The notes under the pieces: generated by a model | What the model saw: only the letters and a program-made list of their open reading frames with translations | What the model was told of the DNA's origin: nothing | The model's database searches: none | Source: JAGGTJ01 sp964457545 | GTDB taxonomy: Bacteria; Desulfobacterota; DSM-4660; Desulfatiglandales; Desulfatiglandaceae | Reading direction: 5' to 3' | DNA: 23,815 nucleotides | Assembly (NCBI GenBank): GCA_964457545.1 | Contig: CAYWEN010000018.1 | Span: 1-23,815, forward strand | Program-made: the position numbers and the translations under genes | Shown here: positions 1 through 8,407 of the stretch, piece after piece | Layout of the letters: each line of letters opens with the position of its first letter | Position numbering within the stretch: position 1 is the first letter of the stretch

Positions 1-331
1 TATCCACAACAATCGAGCTGTTTAAAAGTTTTCGCAAGGTGTAGTGCACATGAAGATTCCAGGATATAAAGCGTGCATATCACAACACATAAATAACACA
101 ATCCAAAGGCACAACATATCGGATCCTGCAAAATCAGAACCCCATGTGGATACTGGAAGTTGCTGAAAATATGTGTATGGAGAATACCATCAACCTTGTA
201 TACCACAAAACCTTACCGCACATTGCCAAAAGGGCATTTCCTGAAAGATATAAGGATCTGAAAACAACCCCATGATTTACATCAAATCTCTCAATGCAAA
301 CCTTTAAGGACATCAGGAGGCATACATAGTA
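1..331. other. Non-coding left edge, leader of the fusion gene
   Basis: I see no coding region with a ribosome binding site and no RNA gene here. The stretch is AT-rich. Its only clear signal is the Shine-Dalgarno AGGAGG at 315-320, 11 nt before the ATG at 332. A promoter for the fusion gene must lie here or beyond the edge, but no -35/-10 pair stands out. Confidence 0.6.
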
Positions 332-3300
332 ATGATCCAACCACTTCATTTTCAAAGCGAATACTGGCAACGACTGCAATATGAGGACATACCCATTTAT
401 CTCAGTATGGAAGAACCGGACTGGTTTGTTCCTGGCCCATCCGGAGACAGGATTATACAGGAGATCAAAAACAAGGTTTCTTTAAACGGAAATCCATATA
501 TACATAACTTTCTGCACACATTGCCAAAAACCAGACATCTTGACTATGAAGGACGCTCAGCCTATCTTAAGTTGGAACAGTTGAGCGAACTGTGGTTCCA
601 TATAACAAACAGATGTAACCTGTCATGTTCACACTGTCTGTTCACCTCATCACCCAAGGAACACGAGGAACTGAACAGTGGCGATATATTAAAGATTGCA
701 AAAGATGCAAGCCGTCTCGGATGTCGTGTTTTTGTCCTGACAGGGGGAGAACCGTTTGTTCATCCGGAGATAGACAGAATAGTGAACGGACTGCTGGGCT
801 TGAATGATACCCATCTGGTCATATTGACCAACGGAATGAATTTAAACAGGGTGCTTGATCAAAAATGGCTTGATTCCGGGCGTTTCCATCTTCAGATCAG
901 TGTAGACGGAATCGAAACCAATCATGACAGAATCCGGGGTAAAGGCGCCTTTCAAAAGCTGTCACGTAATTTACAGTGGGCAAAAGAACATAATATCCCC
1001 TATACACTGTCCATGTGCGTAACAAAATACAATGTAGAGGATATGCCTAATATTATAGATTTTGCTGCATATTATGGTTCAGGCAATGTCCATTTCATGT
1101 GGTATTTTGTCCGTGGCCGTGGAAAGAACGATGGATTTGCCCCTATTGATCTTGTCTTTGAAAATTTTCTCAAGGCAGCAGAAAAAGCAGAAAAAAACAA
1201 GATAACTATCGATAATATTGAATCACTGAAAACCCAGGTATTTGCACCACGGGGAACTATACATGACGGAACAACATCGGCCTGGGAATCGCTGGCCGTA
1301 GGCCCAGACGGCCGTATTTACCCTTCTGCAGCGCTCGTAGGTATCCCGGAGCTGGCTACAGACTTGTCTATGGAGCTTGAACATGCCTGGAGACAAAGTC
1401 CCATCCTCAAAGAAATACGCAAGGCAACAGCTGTTAAACTGAAATCTCCTTTTCGCTTCATTCTTGCAGGAGGGGACATGGACCATAGCTACATTCACAA
1501 AAAGACCTTTATGGGAGATGACCCCTATGTTCCTCTATATGAAAAAATAGCGTTATGGTTGATAGCATCTGAATCATCACAACAACCTGAAAATGGCATA
1601 CCGCAAATACGACTTCGAATGGGTGAAATCCTGGAAAGTTGCGGAGCACATGGAAAGGTGGCTCTCGCACATTCCAACTGTCTGTTGGCAACAGCCGCTG
1701 AAAACAGTCTTAGTGTAGTCAAATCCTTTTATTCCCAAGCAGTTGGTGATACAAGAGAAGATATCCTGAACCCTGTATGTTACGATGAAAGCATTCTGAA
1801 TCATGTGCCGGATGAATTCAGATTCAGAGGATACGGATGCGGCAGCCCGGTCCTGGATGCAAGCATACAGGAAGGTGAACACGTTGTTGATCTGGGATGT
1901 GGTACAGGCGTAGAATGCTTTATTGCCGCACGTATAACAGGAAAAACAGGCAAGGTAACAGGCATTGACATGCTGGATCCCATGTTGGAACTGGCTAATA
2001 AAGCGCACAGACATGTTGCAAAGAATCTGGGATATGACAATCTGGAATTCAGAAAAGGATATCTGGAAAAGCTTCCTTTGGACGACAATTCAGCTGATGT
2101 GGTAACATCCAACTGTGTTATGAATCTGTCGGTTCACAAGAGGCGTGCTTTCTCAGAGATTTTCAGGGTGCTCAAGCCTGGTGGAAGACTGGTAATATCT
2201 GATGTTGTATGTGAAACAGAACCTGATCCTGCCATAAGAAATGATGAAAATCTGCGGGGAGAATGCATTGCAGGTGCATTAACACAACAGCACCTTGTTT
2301 CTCTTTTACATGAAACAGGATTCATCAGTCGCATGTTAATCAAGAGATTCCCTTACAGGGAAGTGCAGGGACATCCCTTTTATTCCCTTACCTTTTCTGC
2401 TGTCAAGCCAAAATTTACACCCAAGGTCAATGTAATATACAGAGGGCCATTGCCATATATAGTCACACATGCGGGAAAGGCACTGTTTGCGGGAGAAACA
2501 AATGAAATTTCAGAACATGAGGCAGAACTTTTAAGGGATCAGGTCTTTATTATTGACAACAAAGGCAATGTTACCAATATAGAGGCAGAAAACACATGCA
2601 ATTGCTGCTCCACACCTCCTGAAAAGGCAGAAGGAAACATTCTTCAGCCCATTGAATCTTTGGACATGCCGATTTTCAGGCATGATTGTATGCTGTGCGG
2701 CGCCCCTCTTGAATACCTGCCTGAAGAAAGGGAATGCCAATGTGTTTTCTGTCACAAGACTTTTTTTGCCAACAGCATGTGCCAGAAAGGACATTTTGTA
2801 TGTGACACCTGCCATACCGGAGAGGCGATTGATATTATTAACCAGATATGCGCTAACACAAATGAAACGGACATGATTGCCCTGTTGAAACACATACGCA
2901 ACCATCCAAGAATTCCTGTGCATGGGCCCGAACATCATGCCATAGTGCCCGGGATAATACTAAGCACATACCGTAACCTGGGAGGGAAAATCTCCAAATC
3001 CACTATTCAAACCGGTATCAGGCGAGGAAATACTGTATCAGGGGGACATTGTGCCTTTATGGGGGCATGTGGGGCAGCAATTGGTGTAGGTATAGCATTC
3101 AGCCTGATTCTCAAAGCAACACCATTAACCCCGAAAGAACGAAAAATTGTCCAGACTGTTGTCCAGATAACACTTAAAGAGATCGCTAAATTCAAAGCAG
3201 CACGCTGCTGTCAGCGCGATTCATGGATTGCCTTGAAAAAGGCCGCCGAGCTTTCAGAAAGATATTTGGAACTTTCACTCAAGGCAGATGATCTTTTAGA

Positions 3301-3358
3301 GTGTATGCAAAAGGATATTAACAAGGAATGCCTTGGAAAGGGATGCCCCCTGTACTGA
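332..3358 (+). CDS. Radical SAM / ArsM-type methyltransferase / DUF5714 fusion protein
   Basis: This is a 1008-residue multidomain enzyme of unknown reaction. Residues about 1-85 resemble a PqqD-like segment. A radical SAM domain follows, with the CX3CX2C cluster ligands C95, C99 and C102 and a GGEP motif at 138-141. A SPASM-like region begins near 325, but Ser332 stands where its first Cys is usual. A class I methyltransferase covers about 470-720, with DLGCGTG at 520-526. It looks like arsenite methyltransferase ArsM: YGCGSP around C503, SNCVMNLS around C595 and GEC at C645. The C595-C645 gap of 50 matches the As(III)-binding pair C174/C224 of algal CmArsM, and C483 could be the third Cys. 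The C-terminal DUF5714 (about 780-1008) has C786/C789, C802/C804/C807, C817/C824/C827, HCAFMGACGAA (C907, C913), C959/C960 and a CLGKGCPLY end. The start is fixed by AGGAGG at 315-320. Domain calls are from motifs. A metalloid or organometallic substrate is inference. Confidence 0.88.
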   Translation: MIQPLHFQSEYWQRLQYEDIPIYLSMEEPDWFVPGPSGDRIIQEIKNKVSLNGNPYIHNFLHTLPKTRHLDYEGRSAYLKLEQLSELWFHITNRCNLSCSHCLFTSSPKEHEELNSGDILKIAKDASRLGCRVFVLTGGEPFVHPEIDRIVNGLLGLNDTHLVILTNGMNLNRVLDQKWLDSGRFHLQISVDGIETNHDRIRGKGAFQKLSRNLQWAKEHNIPYTLSMCVTKYNVEDMPNIIDFAAYYGSGNVHFMWYFVRGRGKNDGFAPIDLVFENFLKAAEKAEKNKITIDNIESLKTQVFAPRGTIHDGTTSAWESLAVGPDGRIYPSAALVGIPELATDLSMELEHAWRQSPILKEIRKATAVKLKSPFRFILAGGDMDHSYIHKKTFMGDDPYVPLYEKIALWLIASESSQQPENGIPQIRLRMGEILESCGAHGKVALAHSNCLLATAAENSLSVVKSFYSQAVGDTREDILNPVCYDESILNHVPDEFRFRGYGCGSPVLDASIQEGEHVVDLGCGTGVECFIAARITGKTGKVTGIDMLDPMLELANKAHRHVAKNLGYDNLEFRKGYLEKLPLDDNSADVVTSNCVMNLSVHKRRAFSEIFRVLKPGGRLVISDVVCETEPDPAIRNDENLRGECIAGALTQQHLVSLLHETGFISRMLIKRFPYREVQGHPFYSLTFSAVKPKFTPKVNVIYRGPLPYIVTHAGKALFAGETNEISEHEAELLRDQVFIIDNKGNVTNIEAENTCNCCSTPPEKAEGNILQPIESLDMPIFRHDCMLCGAPLEYLPEERECQCVFCHKTFFANSMCQKGHFVCDTCHTGEAIDIINQICANTNETDMIALLKHIRNHPRIPVHGPEHHAIVPGIILSTYRNLGGKISKSTIQTGIRRGNTVSGGHCAFMGACGAAIGVGIAFSLILKATPLTPKERKIVQTVVQITLKEIAKFKAARCCQRDSWIALKKAAELSERYLELSLKADDLLECMQKDINKECLGKGCPLY

Positions 3359-3426
3359 GAAGGACATAAACATATCAAAAAGAAAGGGGCAGTTGAAGGC
3401 AGGAGTGGGATTGTTTAAAACTGAAA

Positions 3427-3461
3427 GATATCTTTTCCTCCTGAAAGGAGGAAAAGATATC
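3427..3461. terminator. 16-bp perfect inverted repeat in convergent gap
   Basis: Arms 3427-3442 and 3446-3461 are perfectly complementary over 16 bp, with a 3-nt loop (GAA). It lies 70 bp after the fusion gene stop and before the end of the convergent rhodanese gene. Its position suggests a bidirectional transcription stop, but neither side has a clean U-tract, so factor-assisted termination or RNA 3'-end protection is as likely. One arm contains AGGAGG. Confidence 0.55.
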
Positions 3462-3487
3462 AAACACGAGTTACAACCTGGCTGGTT

Positions 3488-3534
3488 TCCATCCATACAT
3501 GGCCACATTTGGCCAAAATTGATTCATGGATGGA
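3488..3534 (-). terminator. Nested hairpin just after rhodanese gene stop
   Basis: An outer 9-bp stem (3488-3496 with 3526-3534) encloses an inner stem made by two TGGCCA copies (3500-3505 and 3510-3515). It starts 2 nt beyond the rhodanese stop codon on the minus strand, as expected for its terminator. No U-run follows, so the call is tentative. Confidence 0.4.
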
Positions 3535-3536
3535 TA

Positions 3537-4499
3537 TTATTTACATTCATCACAAACAACAGGGTTTTCCTTAAAGTAACTCCACTGAATCCATGAACCA
3601 TCATAATTCTGCAGTTTACTGATATCCCAACCCATGAGATAAAGTGCAAAGATCTCGGTAGTGGTACGTACTGCAGACTGGCAATAGAAAATCTGATACT
3701 TGTTTTTATCCATACCAAACTTTTCTATAACCTTCTGAATTTCGTCAGCAGTCTTGAATGCAGTGGGTTTTTCACCCGGAGCAACAGGCATCTTGAACTC
3801 TTTCCAGTTCAGGAATCTTGCCCATGGTATACGACCCTTGCGAAAGGCACCTCTTTTAAGTGTAGCTCCTGTCCATTCCTTTTTTTCCCGGGTATCCCAA
3901 ACTTGCATTTCGGGATTGGTTTTTGCCTGCCATACTTCATCCATCGAGGCTGTCCAGCCAGCAAGCGGAGGTTTTGCTACAAAATTGCCCTGTTTTGGCT
4001 TGTCCGGGGCAAACATCCTGGTATCATAACCAGCCTTTTTCCATCCCTGGAATCCTCCATCCAGAACCTTGCAGTCTGTCTTGCCATAAAGGAAAAATGC
4101 CCACCAAACCCTTGTAGCATCATACTTATGGTCATATATAACCACGGTAGAATCATTGTTTATTCCAAGATTTCTTGCAAATTTTTCAAATTCTATCCGA
4201 TTCAGTATCATTCCACCGTAAGGATATGGTTTATCCTTGGGAGGTTCATAGTCACCTCTCCATATATGCAGTGCCCCCGGGATATGTCCCAATCTGTAAT
4301 CTACAATATTAGCTACTGCCAAAATCACCAGATGTGGATCCTTTTTATCTATCAATTCCTTTAATTGCTGAGGCGTTATCAATGCCTTATCTCTTACAAA
4401 TCCCTTGTAGCCTGCCCATGACATTGTTGACCCTGCAAATACAAGCATCAGCGCCAAAAGCATGGGTATAAAAATCTTCATTTTTCTTTGTTGCATCAT
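3537..4499 (-). CDS. Exported tandem-domain rhodanese (sulfurtransferase)
   Basis: This 320-residue protein is a thiosulfate or 3-mercaptopyruvate sulfurtransferase-like enzyme moving sulfane sulfur to a thiol acceptor. After a short MMQQRK lead, a hydrophobic segment (about 8-24) ending near SWA-GYKG is a Sec signal peptide, so the enzyme should act outside the cytoplasm. There is no lipobox Cys. Two rhodanese domains follow. The first is the inactive type, with Asp in the YDHKYDATR loop. The second carries the catalytic loop CQSAVRT with C273. The C-terminal tail has two more cysteines (VVCDEC). AGGAGGA at 4509-4515 supports the ATG at 4499. It lies 124 bp downstream of the Fe-S protein gene on the same strand and converges with the radical SAM fusion. 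The acceptor is unknown. Periplasmic thiosulfate or polysulfide handling is an inference from the family and the signal peptide. Confidence 0.9.
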   Translation of the reverse strand: MMQQRKMKIFIPMLLALMLVFAGSTMSWAGYKGFVRDKALITPQQLKELIDKKDPHLVILAVANIVDYRLGHIPGALHIWRGDYEPPKDKPYPYGGMILNRIEFEKFARNLGINNDSTVVIYDHKYDATRVWWAFFLYGKTDCKVLDGGFQGWKKAGYDTRMFAPDKPKQGNFVAKPPLAGWTASMDEVWQAKTNPEMQVWDTREKKEWTGATLKRGAFRKGRIPWARFLNWKEFKMPVAPGEKPTAFKTADEIQKVIEKFGMDKNKYQIFYCQSAVRTTTEIFALYLMGWDISKLQNYDGSWIQWSYFKENPVVCDECK

Positions 4500-4533
4500 T
4501 CTTGTTTATCCTCCTTTTTTAATTTATAATTAA

Positions 4534-4560
4534 TTTCCACAGCCTATTTACTGGTGGAAA
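4534..4560 (-). other. Hairpin between Fe-S gene and rhodanese gene
   Basis: A 7-bp stem (4534-4540 with 4554-4560) with a 13-nt loop lies in the 124-bp gap. On the minus strand an AT-rich tract follows it. It could be a weak terminator or RNA processing site that sets the rhodanese apart from the two genes upstream. Confidence 0.3.
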
Positions 4561-4623
4561 CAAACAAAACACTTCACTATCAATAGACGGAATGACGTTC
4601 TCCCTTTTATCCAGAAACGGATT

Positions 4624-5751
4624 TCAAGCTTTCATTCGCTGAAAGGTCTTTTTAAGCCTTAATCTGTTCCACCACTTGGCAAATGGATTAGGTGGTGGTT
4701 TTAAGCGCCATTTATCAAGGTCAGTTCTGAAAAAAAGATCCAGCACATGCAACACCGGTTTTTCTGCAAAGGCAAAGGTTAAACGACAACCTGCACAATA
4801 CGTTACATAATCATACGGACTCTCATTCCCTCTCTCTTTCACAACTTTCATAAAAAATTCCGGGTCCACAGTTGCTATCATACCTCCTGCACCACAGCAA
4901 CGGGTCTTTTCCCTTGAACAGTCCAATTCTTCAATACCATATCCTATGGATTTAATCAGATAACGCACACTCTCCTGAAGATCAGACTCATGTCTTGTAA
5001 TACAGGAATCATGGATGGAAAATGCCCTGTTTCCAGCCTTGACAACAGGGTCAGGGATACCTTTCTCTGCCATAATCTGATAAACAGTGGTAAGTTTCAT
5101 ATCGTGTACAAAGTTTTTAAATGTATGAAAACAATCAGGACAGGCAAAAATAATTTCTTCTGCCCCCATATCCCGGATCTGTTTTACAGCGGCATTAAAG
5201 ATTGTTTTGAACCCCTTCAGATCTCCAATAAGGTACGTAGGAGTTCCGCAGCAATTCAATACAATACCGGTATCCGGCAAGCATTTTCGAAGATAATTAT
5301 ATGTACTTACTGTCAGAAAAGGAGAATATCCGGGCAAACAACAACCCGGGAAAAAAACCCGTTTGCATTTGCCAGTGGCAACATCTGGCAGAGATAGGGT
5401 AAAATGCTTGGATGTACCCCACTTCTGATTGGTCCTTACAGAACCGTGCTGGGGTAAAGGTCCCATCCCGAGGCGAACAAGCTGTTGCCTTGCCTCCATG
5501 CATAGCGCTCCAATATCAAGATCCTTGGGACATATTGTTTTGCACAGACCACATACATTACATAAATAGGGGATATCAAGTTGGTCCTGCACAGGATGTT
5601 GAAATTGTTCTGCCAAATCCTTGGGGCTATCACAGTATTTCTCGAGATAACTGCAATTCCTCACACACTTATGGCATTCAAAGCAATCATCCATAATCTT
5701 GGACGCATAAGCAAGAGAAATATTATGATCTGTTGAACTGTTATCTTGCAT
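4624..5751 (-). CDS. HdrD/GlpC-like (4Fe-4S) CCG-domain oxidoreductase
   Basis: This 375-residue cytoplasmic iron-sulfur protein relates to the catalytic subunit of heterodisulfide reductase and to GlpC. Two bacterial-type [4Fe-4S] motifs sit at the N-terminus: C23/C26/C29/C33 and C64/C67/C70/C74. Two CCG modules follow. Module one is C137, CCG at 167-169, then C204/C207. Module two is C250, CCG at 285-287, then C319/C322. Such modules bind a [4Fe-4S] cluster used for disulfide chemistry or quinone-linked electron transfer. No membrane segment is seen, so it needs a membrane or soluble partner. GGAGGAA at 5761-5767 lies inside the end of the upstream TVP38 gene, only 6 nt away, so the two are almost surely co-transcribed and translationally coupled. 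The substrate cannot be read from the sequence. Confidence 0.88.
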   Translation of the reverse strand: MQDNSSTDHNISLAYASKIMDDCFECHKCVRNCSYLEKYCDSPKDLAEQFQHPVQDQLDIPYLCNVCGLCKTICPKDLDIGALCMEARQQLVRLGMGPLPQHGSVRTNQKWGTSKHFTLSLPDVATGKCKRVFFPGCCLPGYSPFLTVSTYNYLRKCLPDTGIVLNCCGTPTYLIGDLKGFKTIFNAAVKQIRDMGAEEIIFACPDCFHTFKNFVHDMKLTTVYQIMAEKGIPDPVVKAGNRAFSIHDSCITRHESDLQESVRYLIKSIGYGIEELDCSREKTRCCGAGGMIATVDPEFFMKVVKERGNESPYDYVTYCAGCRLTFAFAEKPVLHVLDLFFRTDLDKWRLKPPPNPFAKWWNRLRLKKTFQRMKA

Positions 5752-5757
5752 AAAAGT

Positions 5758-6456
5758 TTATTCCTCCGTAACTACATCCTTGTAACGTTTTTTTATAATC
5801 CCGGGAATGAGAGAGATCAGAACAAAAAAAACACCGGCAATAGCCAGATACATTATAGTCTTTTTTATATCACCCTTCCCGCTAACCAGGGCCCCGCCTG
5901 CAAGCACATAAACTACAATACCAGGCAACATGCAGATCCAGGAAACAAGCACATAGGTAAAAAAATCTATCTTTGTAAGTCCGTATACATAATTCTGCAC
6001 GTTAAAAGGAAAAACAGGGACAAGACGGGTAATCATCAGCATGCGCCAACCGTGTTTCTCAACACCTTCATCTATTTTCCGAAGACGTTCATTGTTTGCC
6101 ATCCAGCCTTCCACCATGGAACGGGCAGCGTATCGTCCTATCAAAAAGGCTGCGGCAGCCCCAAGGGTTGAACCAATAGACACATAAATAATGCCCATAA
6201 CAGGTCCAAATGCAACTCCCCCCAAAAGAGTCACCGGTACTCCGGGAAGGAAAAGAACACAAGCAGCAATATAGATAGAAATGTATATCACCGGCCCGAG
6301 CATACCAAATCCGTTTATCCATTCATTCAGCTTGGAAATGTTTTCCAGACTGATATATTTGGTTAAGCCAAACACCCTCATAAGAACAACAAAAGTAAGC
6401 AAAACCCCCACTATAATCAACATCTTGATCCAATTTTTCTTTTGCGATCCCGCCAT
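5758..6456 (-). CDS. TVP38/TMEM64 (DedA-like) membrane protein
   Basis: This 232-residue inner-membrane protein has hydrophobic segments near 10-30, 50-72, 78-108, 160-185 and 200-222. The family signatures are present: FLPGVPVTLLGGVAFGP in the re-entrant region, then R-x-VPVFPFNVQNYVYGLTKI. Members of this superfamily are thought to act in lipid scrambling or proton-coupled transport, and some sit beside mercury or selenium genes. None of that can be assigned here. AGGAG lies just upstream of the ATG. It is the first gene of a minus-strand set with the CCG Fe-S protein (6-nt gap) and the exported rhodanese. A membrane protein beside a soluble Fe-S oxidoreductase could hint at a shared pathway, which is inference. 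Confidence 0.88.
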   Translation of the reverse strand: MAGSQKKNWIKMLIIVGVLLTFVVLMRVFGLTKYISLENISKLNEWINGFGMLGPVIYISIYIAACVLFLPGVPVTLLGGVAFGPVMGIIYVSIGSTLGAAAAFLIGRYAARSMVEGWMANNERLRKIDEGVEKHGWRMLMITRLVPVFPFNVQNYVYGLTKIDFFTYVLVSWICMLPGIVVYVLAGGALVSGKGDIKKTIMYLAIAGVFFVLISLIPGIIKKRYKDVVTEE

Positions 6457-7157
6457 GGATCTATCTCCTTATTTTTTTAAGTGTATACCCTAATATTTTC
6501 ACTCCGTATTGCGCCTGCATGTATCATCACACAAGACAGGTCAATCTATGGAACATTTGTACAACTTTCTGTACACATCCCCATAATTATCTGTTTTTAC
6601 TGACATCAGACAAAAAAAATATCGCTTATAAATCGAAAACAGTCCAGTACCAGAAAATTGATCTGTAGATACAATGTCCCCAGAAAGGCATCAAATTTTT
6701 GGAACAGTCATTCAGATCATATTAACAGCCTGGTGTTTACACAAGCGACATAGCTTGATCGAAATCAATTGAACAGGGAAAATTGAACTGCTGCCCATCC
6801 AGAAACAGGTCCTGGGCATGCACTACCCACAAAAACACATTGAGATCAGGGATTAACATTTCAATATGACCTGTTGTCTGCCATATTCGGCACATCAAAC
6901 AATTATACAGGCCGAAACAGCCAGTTATACATGAGTGCCCAGTAACTCCAACAATTAAAAAATAACATTGCAACAGGAATCAAACATAAAAACTGTTGAC
7001 CGGGTCACTGTTTTTTAAACACAACAAATCAAACAGATATCCTAGGCAAATTTCGTTGTCAATAACATAAAATCCGGCTATAGGCAAGTATTAAAATCAA
7101 AATATTCAGATTCATTGTCTGGCATTAATCTTTGAACTTGTGCAAAGGAAAGTTATC
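6457..7157. other. Gene-poor intergenic stretch
   Basis: About 700 bp of AT-rich sequence without a supported gene. On the minus strand, 6737-6973 stays open for 78 codons, but only from a TTG and without a clear ribosome binding site. Its codons look mildly coding-like, so a decayed gene is possible. The promoter of the TVP38 gene should lie near 6480-6560, but no convincing -35/-10 pair was found. Confidence 0.5.
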
Positions 7158-7404
7158 ATGAAAGGGAAAAAGGATATAGGGTATGATCATATCTTATGCA
7201 AAAACAGCAAGATTTCAGTTGTAAAAGTCAAGGATCTTTATGGCCTAGGCACAAACAGAAAAAAGCCTCCTGAAACATGTTGCAAAATGGTCATGCAAGA
7301 GCTTCCCTGTTGATCTTGAAAATCTGATTGACAACAAAACCTGCTACAAGGAAAATGTCGTGAAAGATTTTTGTTTTTCTCAAACTGAAAAGGAATGTCA
7401 TTAA
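7158..7404 (+). pseudogene. Possible frameshifted small gene
   Basis: An ATG at 7158, preceded by AAGGAA at 7144-7149, opens a reading frame of 51 codons ending at 7313. In the +1 frame, reading stays open from just after a TAG at 7246 to a TAA at 7402-7404. The two frames overlap at a run of six A (7259-7264). One A fewer would join them into an 81-residue Lys- and Cys-rich protein (start MKGKKDIGYD, end QTEKECH). This could be a decayed gene, a sequencing error in a homopolymer, or a +1 recoding site. I do not recognise the product. It lies 65 bp upstream of the MenH-like gene. Confidence 0.3.
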
Positions 7405-7469
7405 AAGAAGAAACCCTTCATCATCCCGTATGGATTTAGTCAGATTGCCGACAAGTAAAACAATCGGAA

Positions 7470-8273
7470 ATGGACAACCCTGTTTACCACTATATATATA
7501 AAAGAAGCCCTAAAAAACCTGTTGTCCTGTTTTTGCATGGATTTATGGGCTCTGCATATGAATGGCTTCCAATTATGGAAGACATTAAAAACAGATACAG
7601 TGCCATATCCCTTGATCTGCCAGGACATGGCAAGACCATTACAGAGATCAGTTACTGGAAAAGATGCAATATCCATAACGTGGCAGAAGACATATGCAGG
7701 CTTTTAGACAAACTGGATATCCCAAAGACATATCTGTACGGATATTCAATGGGTGGCAGAATCGCCCTGTACATGACTGTTTTTTACCCGCACCGTTTTG
7801 AACGTGTTATTATAGAATCTGCATCACCTGGCATAAAAGAAGACAGGGACAGAAAAATACGGATGCAAAACGAGGCTGAAATATCAAGGATGCTGACATC
7901 AATTAACTACGAGACTTTTTTAAACTTATGGTACAGACAGCCAATATTTGGGGATCTGAATCAAAGAGACGATTTTAGCCTTCTCATAAAAACAATGCAA
8001 AACAACCCGTTGCAACTTGCATATGCCCTCAGACAGCTCTCTGTTGCCCGACAGCCTGAACTATGGAGTCATCTTAAAGATATCAAAATACCTTTATGCC
8101 TTTTAACAGGAAAAAAAGATGTAAAGTTTACCTCAATTGCCAGTAAAATGACAAAAACAAATCCATCCATTATTCACAATATTGTAAAGGGAGCAGCACA
8201 TAAGGTCCATTTTGAGGCACCTGAGGAAGTCATAAACGCAATATATGCCTTTTTTACTGCCAAAAAAAATTAA
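7470..8273 (+). CDS. menH: Alpha/beta hydrolase, MenH-like (SHCHC synthase)
   Basis: This 267-residue cytoplasmic alpha/beta hydrolase is most like MenH, which eliminates pyruvate from SEPHCHC to give SHCHC in menaquinone biosynthesis. The oxyanion-hole motif HGFMGS is at 23-28. The nucleophile elbow GYSMGG has S93, the acid is probably D217 (TGKKD) and the base is H244 (GAAHKVHFEAP). The stretch IIESASPGIKEDRDR after strand 6 is typical of MenH, as is the overall length. The ATG at 7470 is the first in frame after a TAG at 7437. The ribosome binding site is weak (CGGAA close to the start), so expression may be low or coupled. No other men gene is in view, so the specific role rests on motif likeness alone. 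A related C-C hydrolase is the alternative. Confidence 0.75.
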   Translation: MDNPVYHYIYKRSPKKPVVLFLHGFMGSAYEWLPIMEDIKNRYSAISLDLPGHGKTITEISYWKRCNIHNVAEDICRLLDKLDIPKTYLYGYSMGGRIALYMTVFYPHRFERVIIESASPGIKEDRDRKIRMQNEAEISRMLTSINYETFLNLWYRQPIFGDLNQRDDFSLLIKTMQNNPLQLAYALRQLSVARQPELWSHLKDIKIPLCLLTGKKDVKFTSIASKMTKTNPSIIHNIVKGAAHKVHFEAPEEVINAIYAFFTAKKN

Positions 8274-8350
8274 GGATTGCAGCGAGTCCGGGTCCCCCAA
8301 ACCGGGCATTGTCCATCCTGATCTTCAAAACCATTGTGTTCAGGCCTCCC

Positions 8351-8379
8351 TTGTCCTGAAACATCTTTTTTGTTATAGT
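8351..8379 (+). promoter_or_regulatory. Sigma70-type promoter for the MBL-fold gene
   Basis: TTGTCC at 8351-8356 and TATAGT at 8374-8379 are 17 bp apart. They sit 29 bp before the start codon at 8408, in the 134-bp gap after the MenH-like gene. This suggests the hydrolase gene can be transcribed by itself. Confidence 0.55.
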
Positions 8380-8407
8380 AAGATCGTAAAAACACAAGGA
8401 GAAAAAC

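Noticed and set aside
6737..6973. 78-codon minus-strand frame
   Set aside because: Only a TTG start, no ribosome binding site, no recognisable family. Slightly coding-like, but not enough to call.
8274..8350. Possible tRNA or riboswitch in the gap after the MenH-like gene
   Set aside because: GC-rich patches were inspected, but no cloverleaf, T-loop consensus or known aptamer pattern could be formed.
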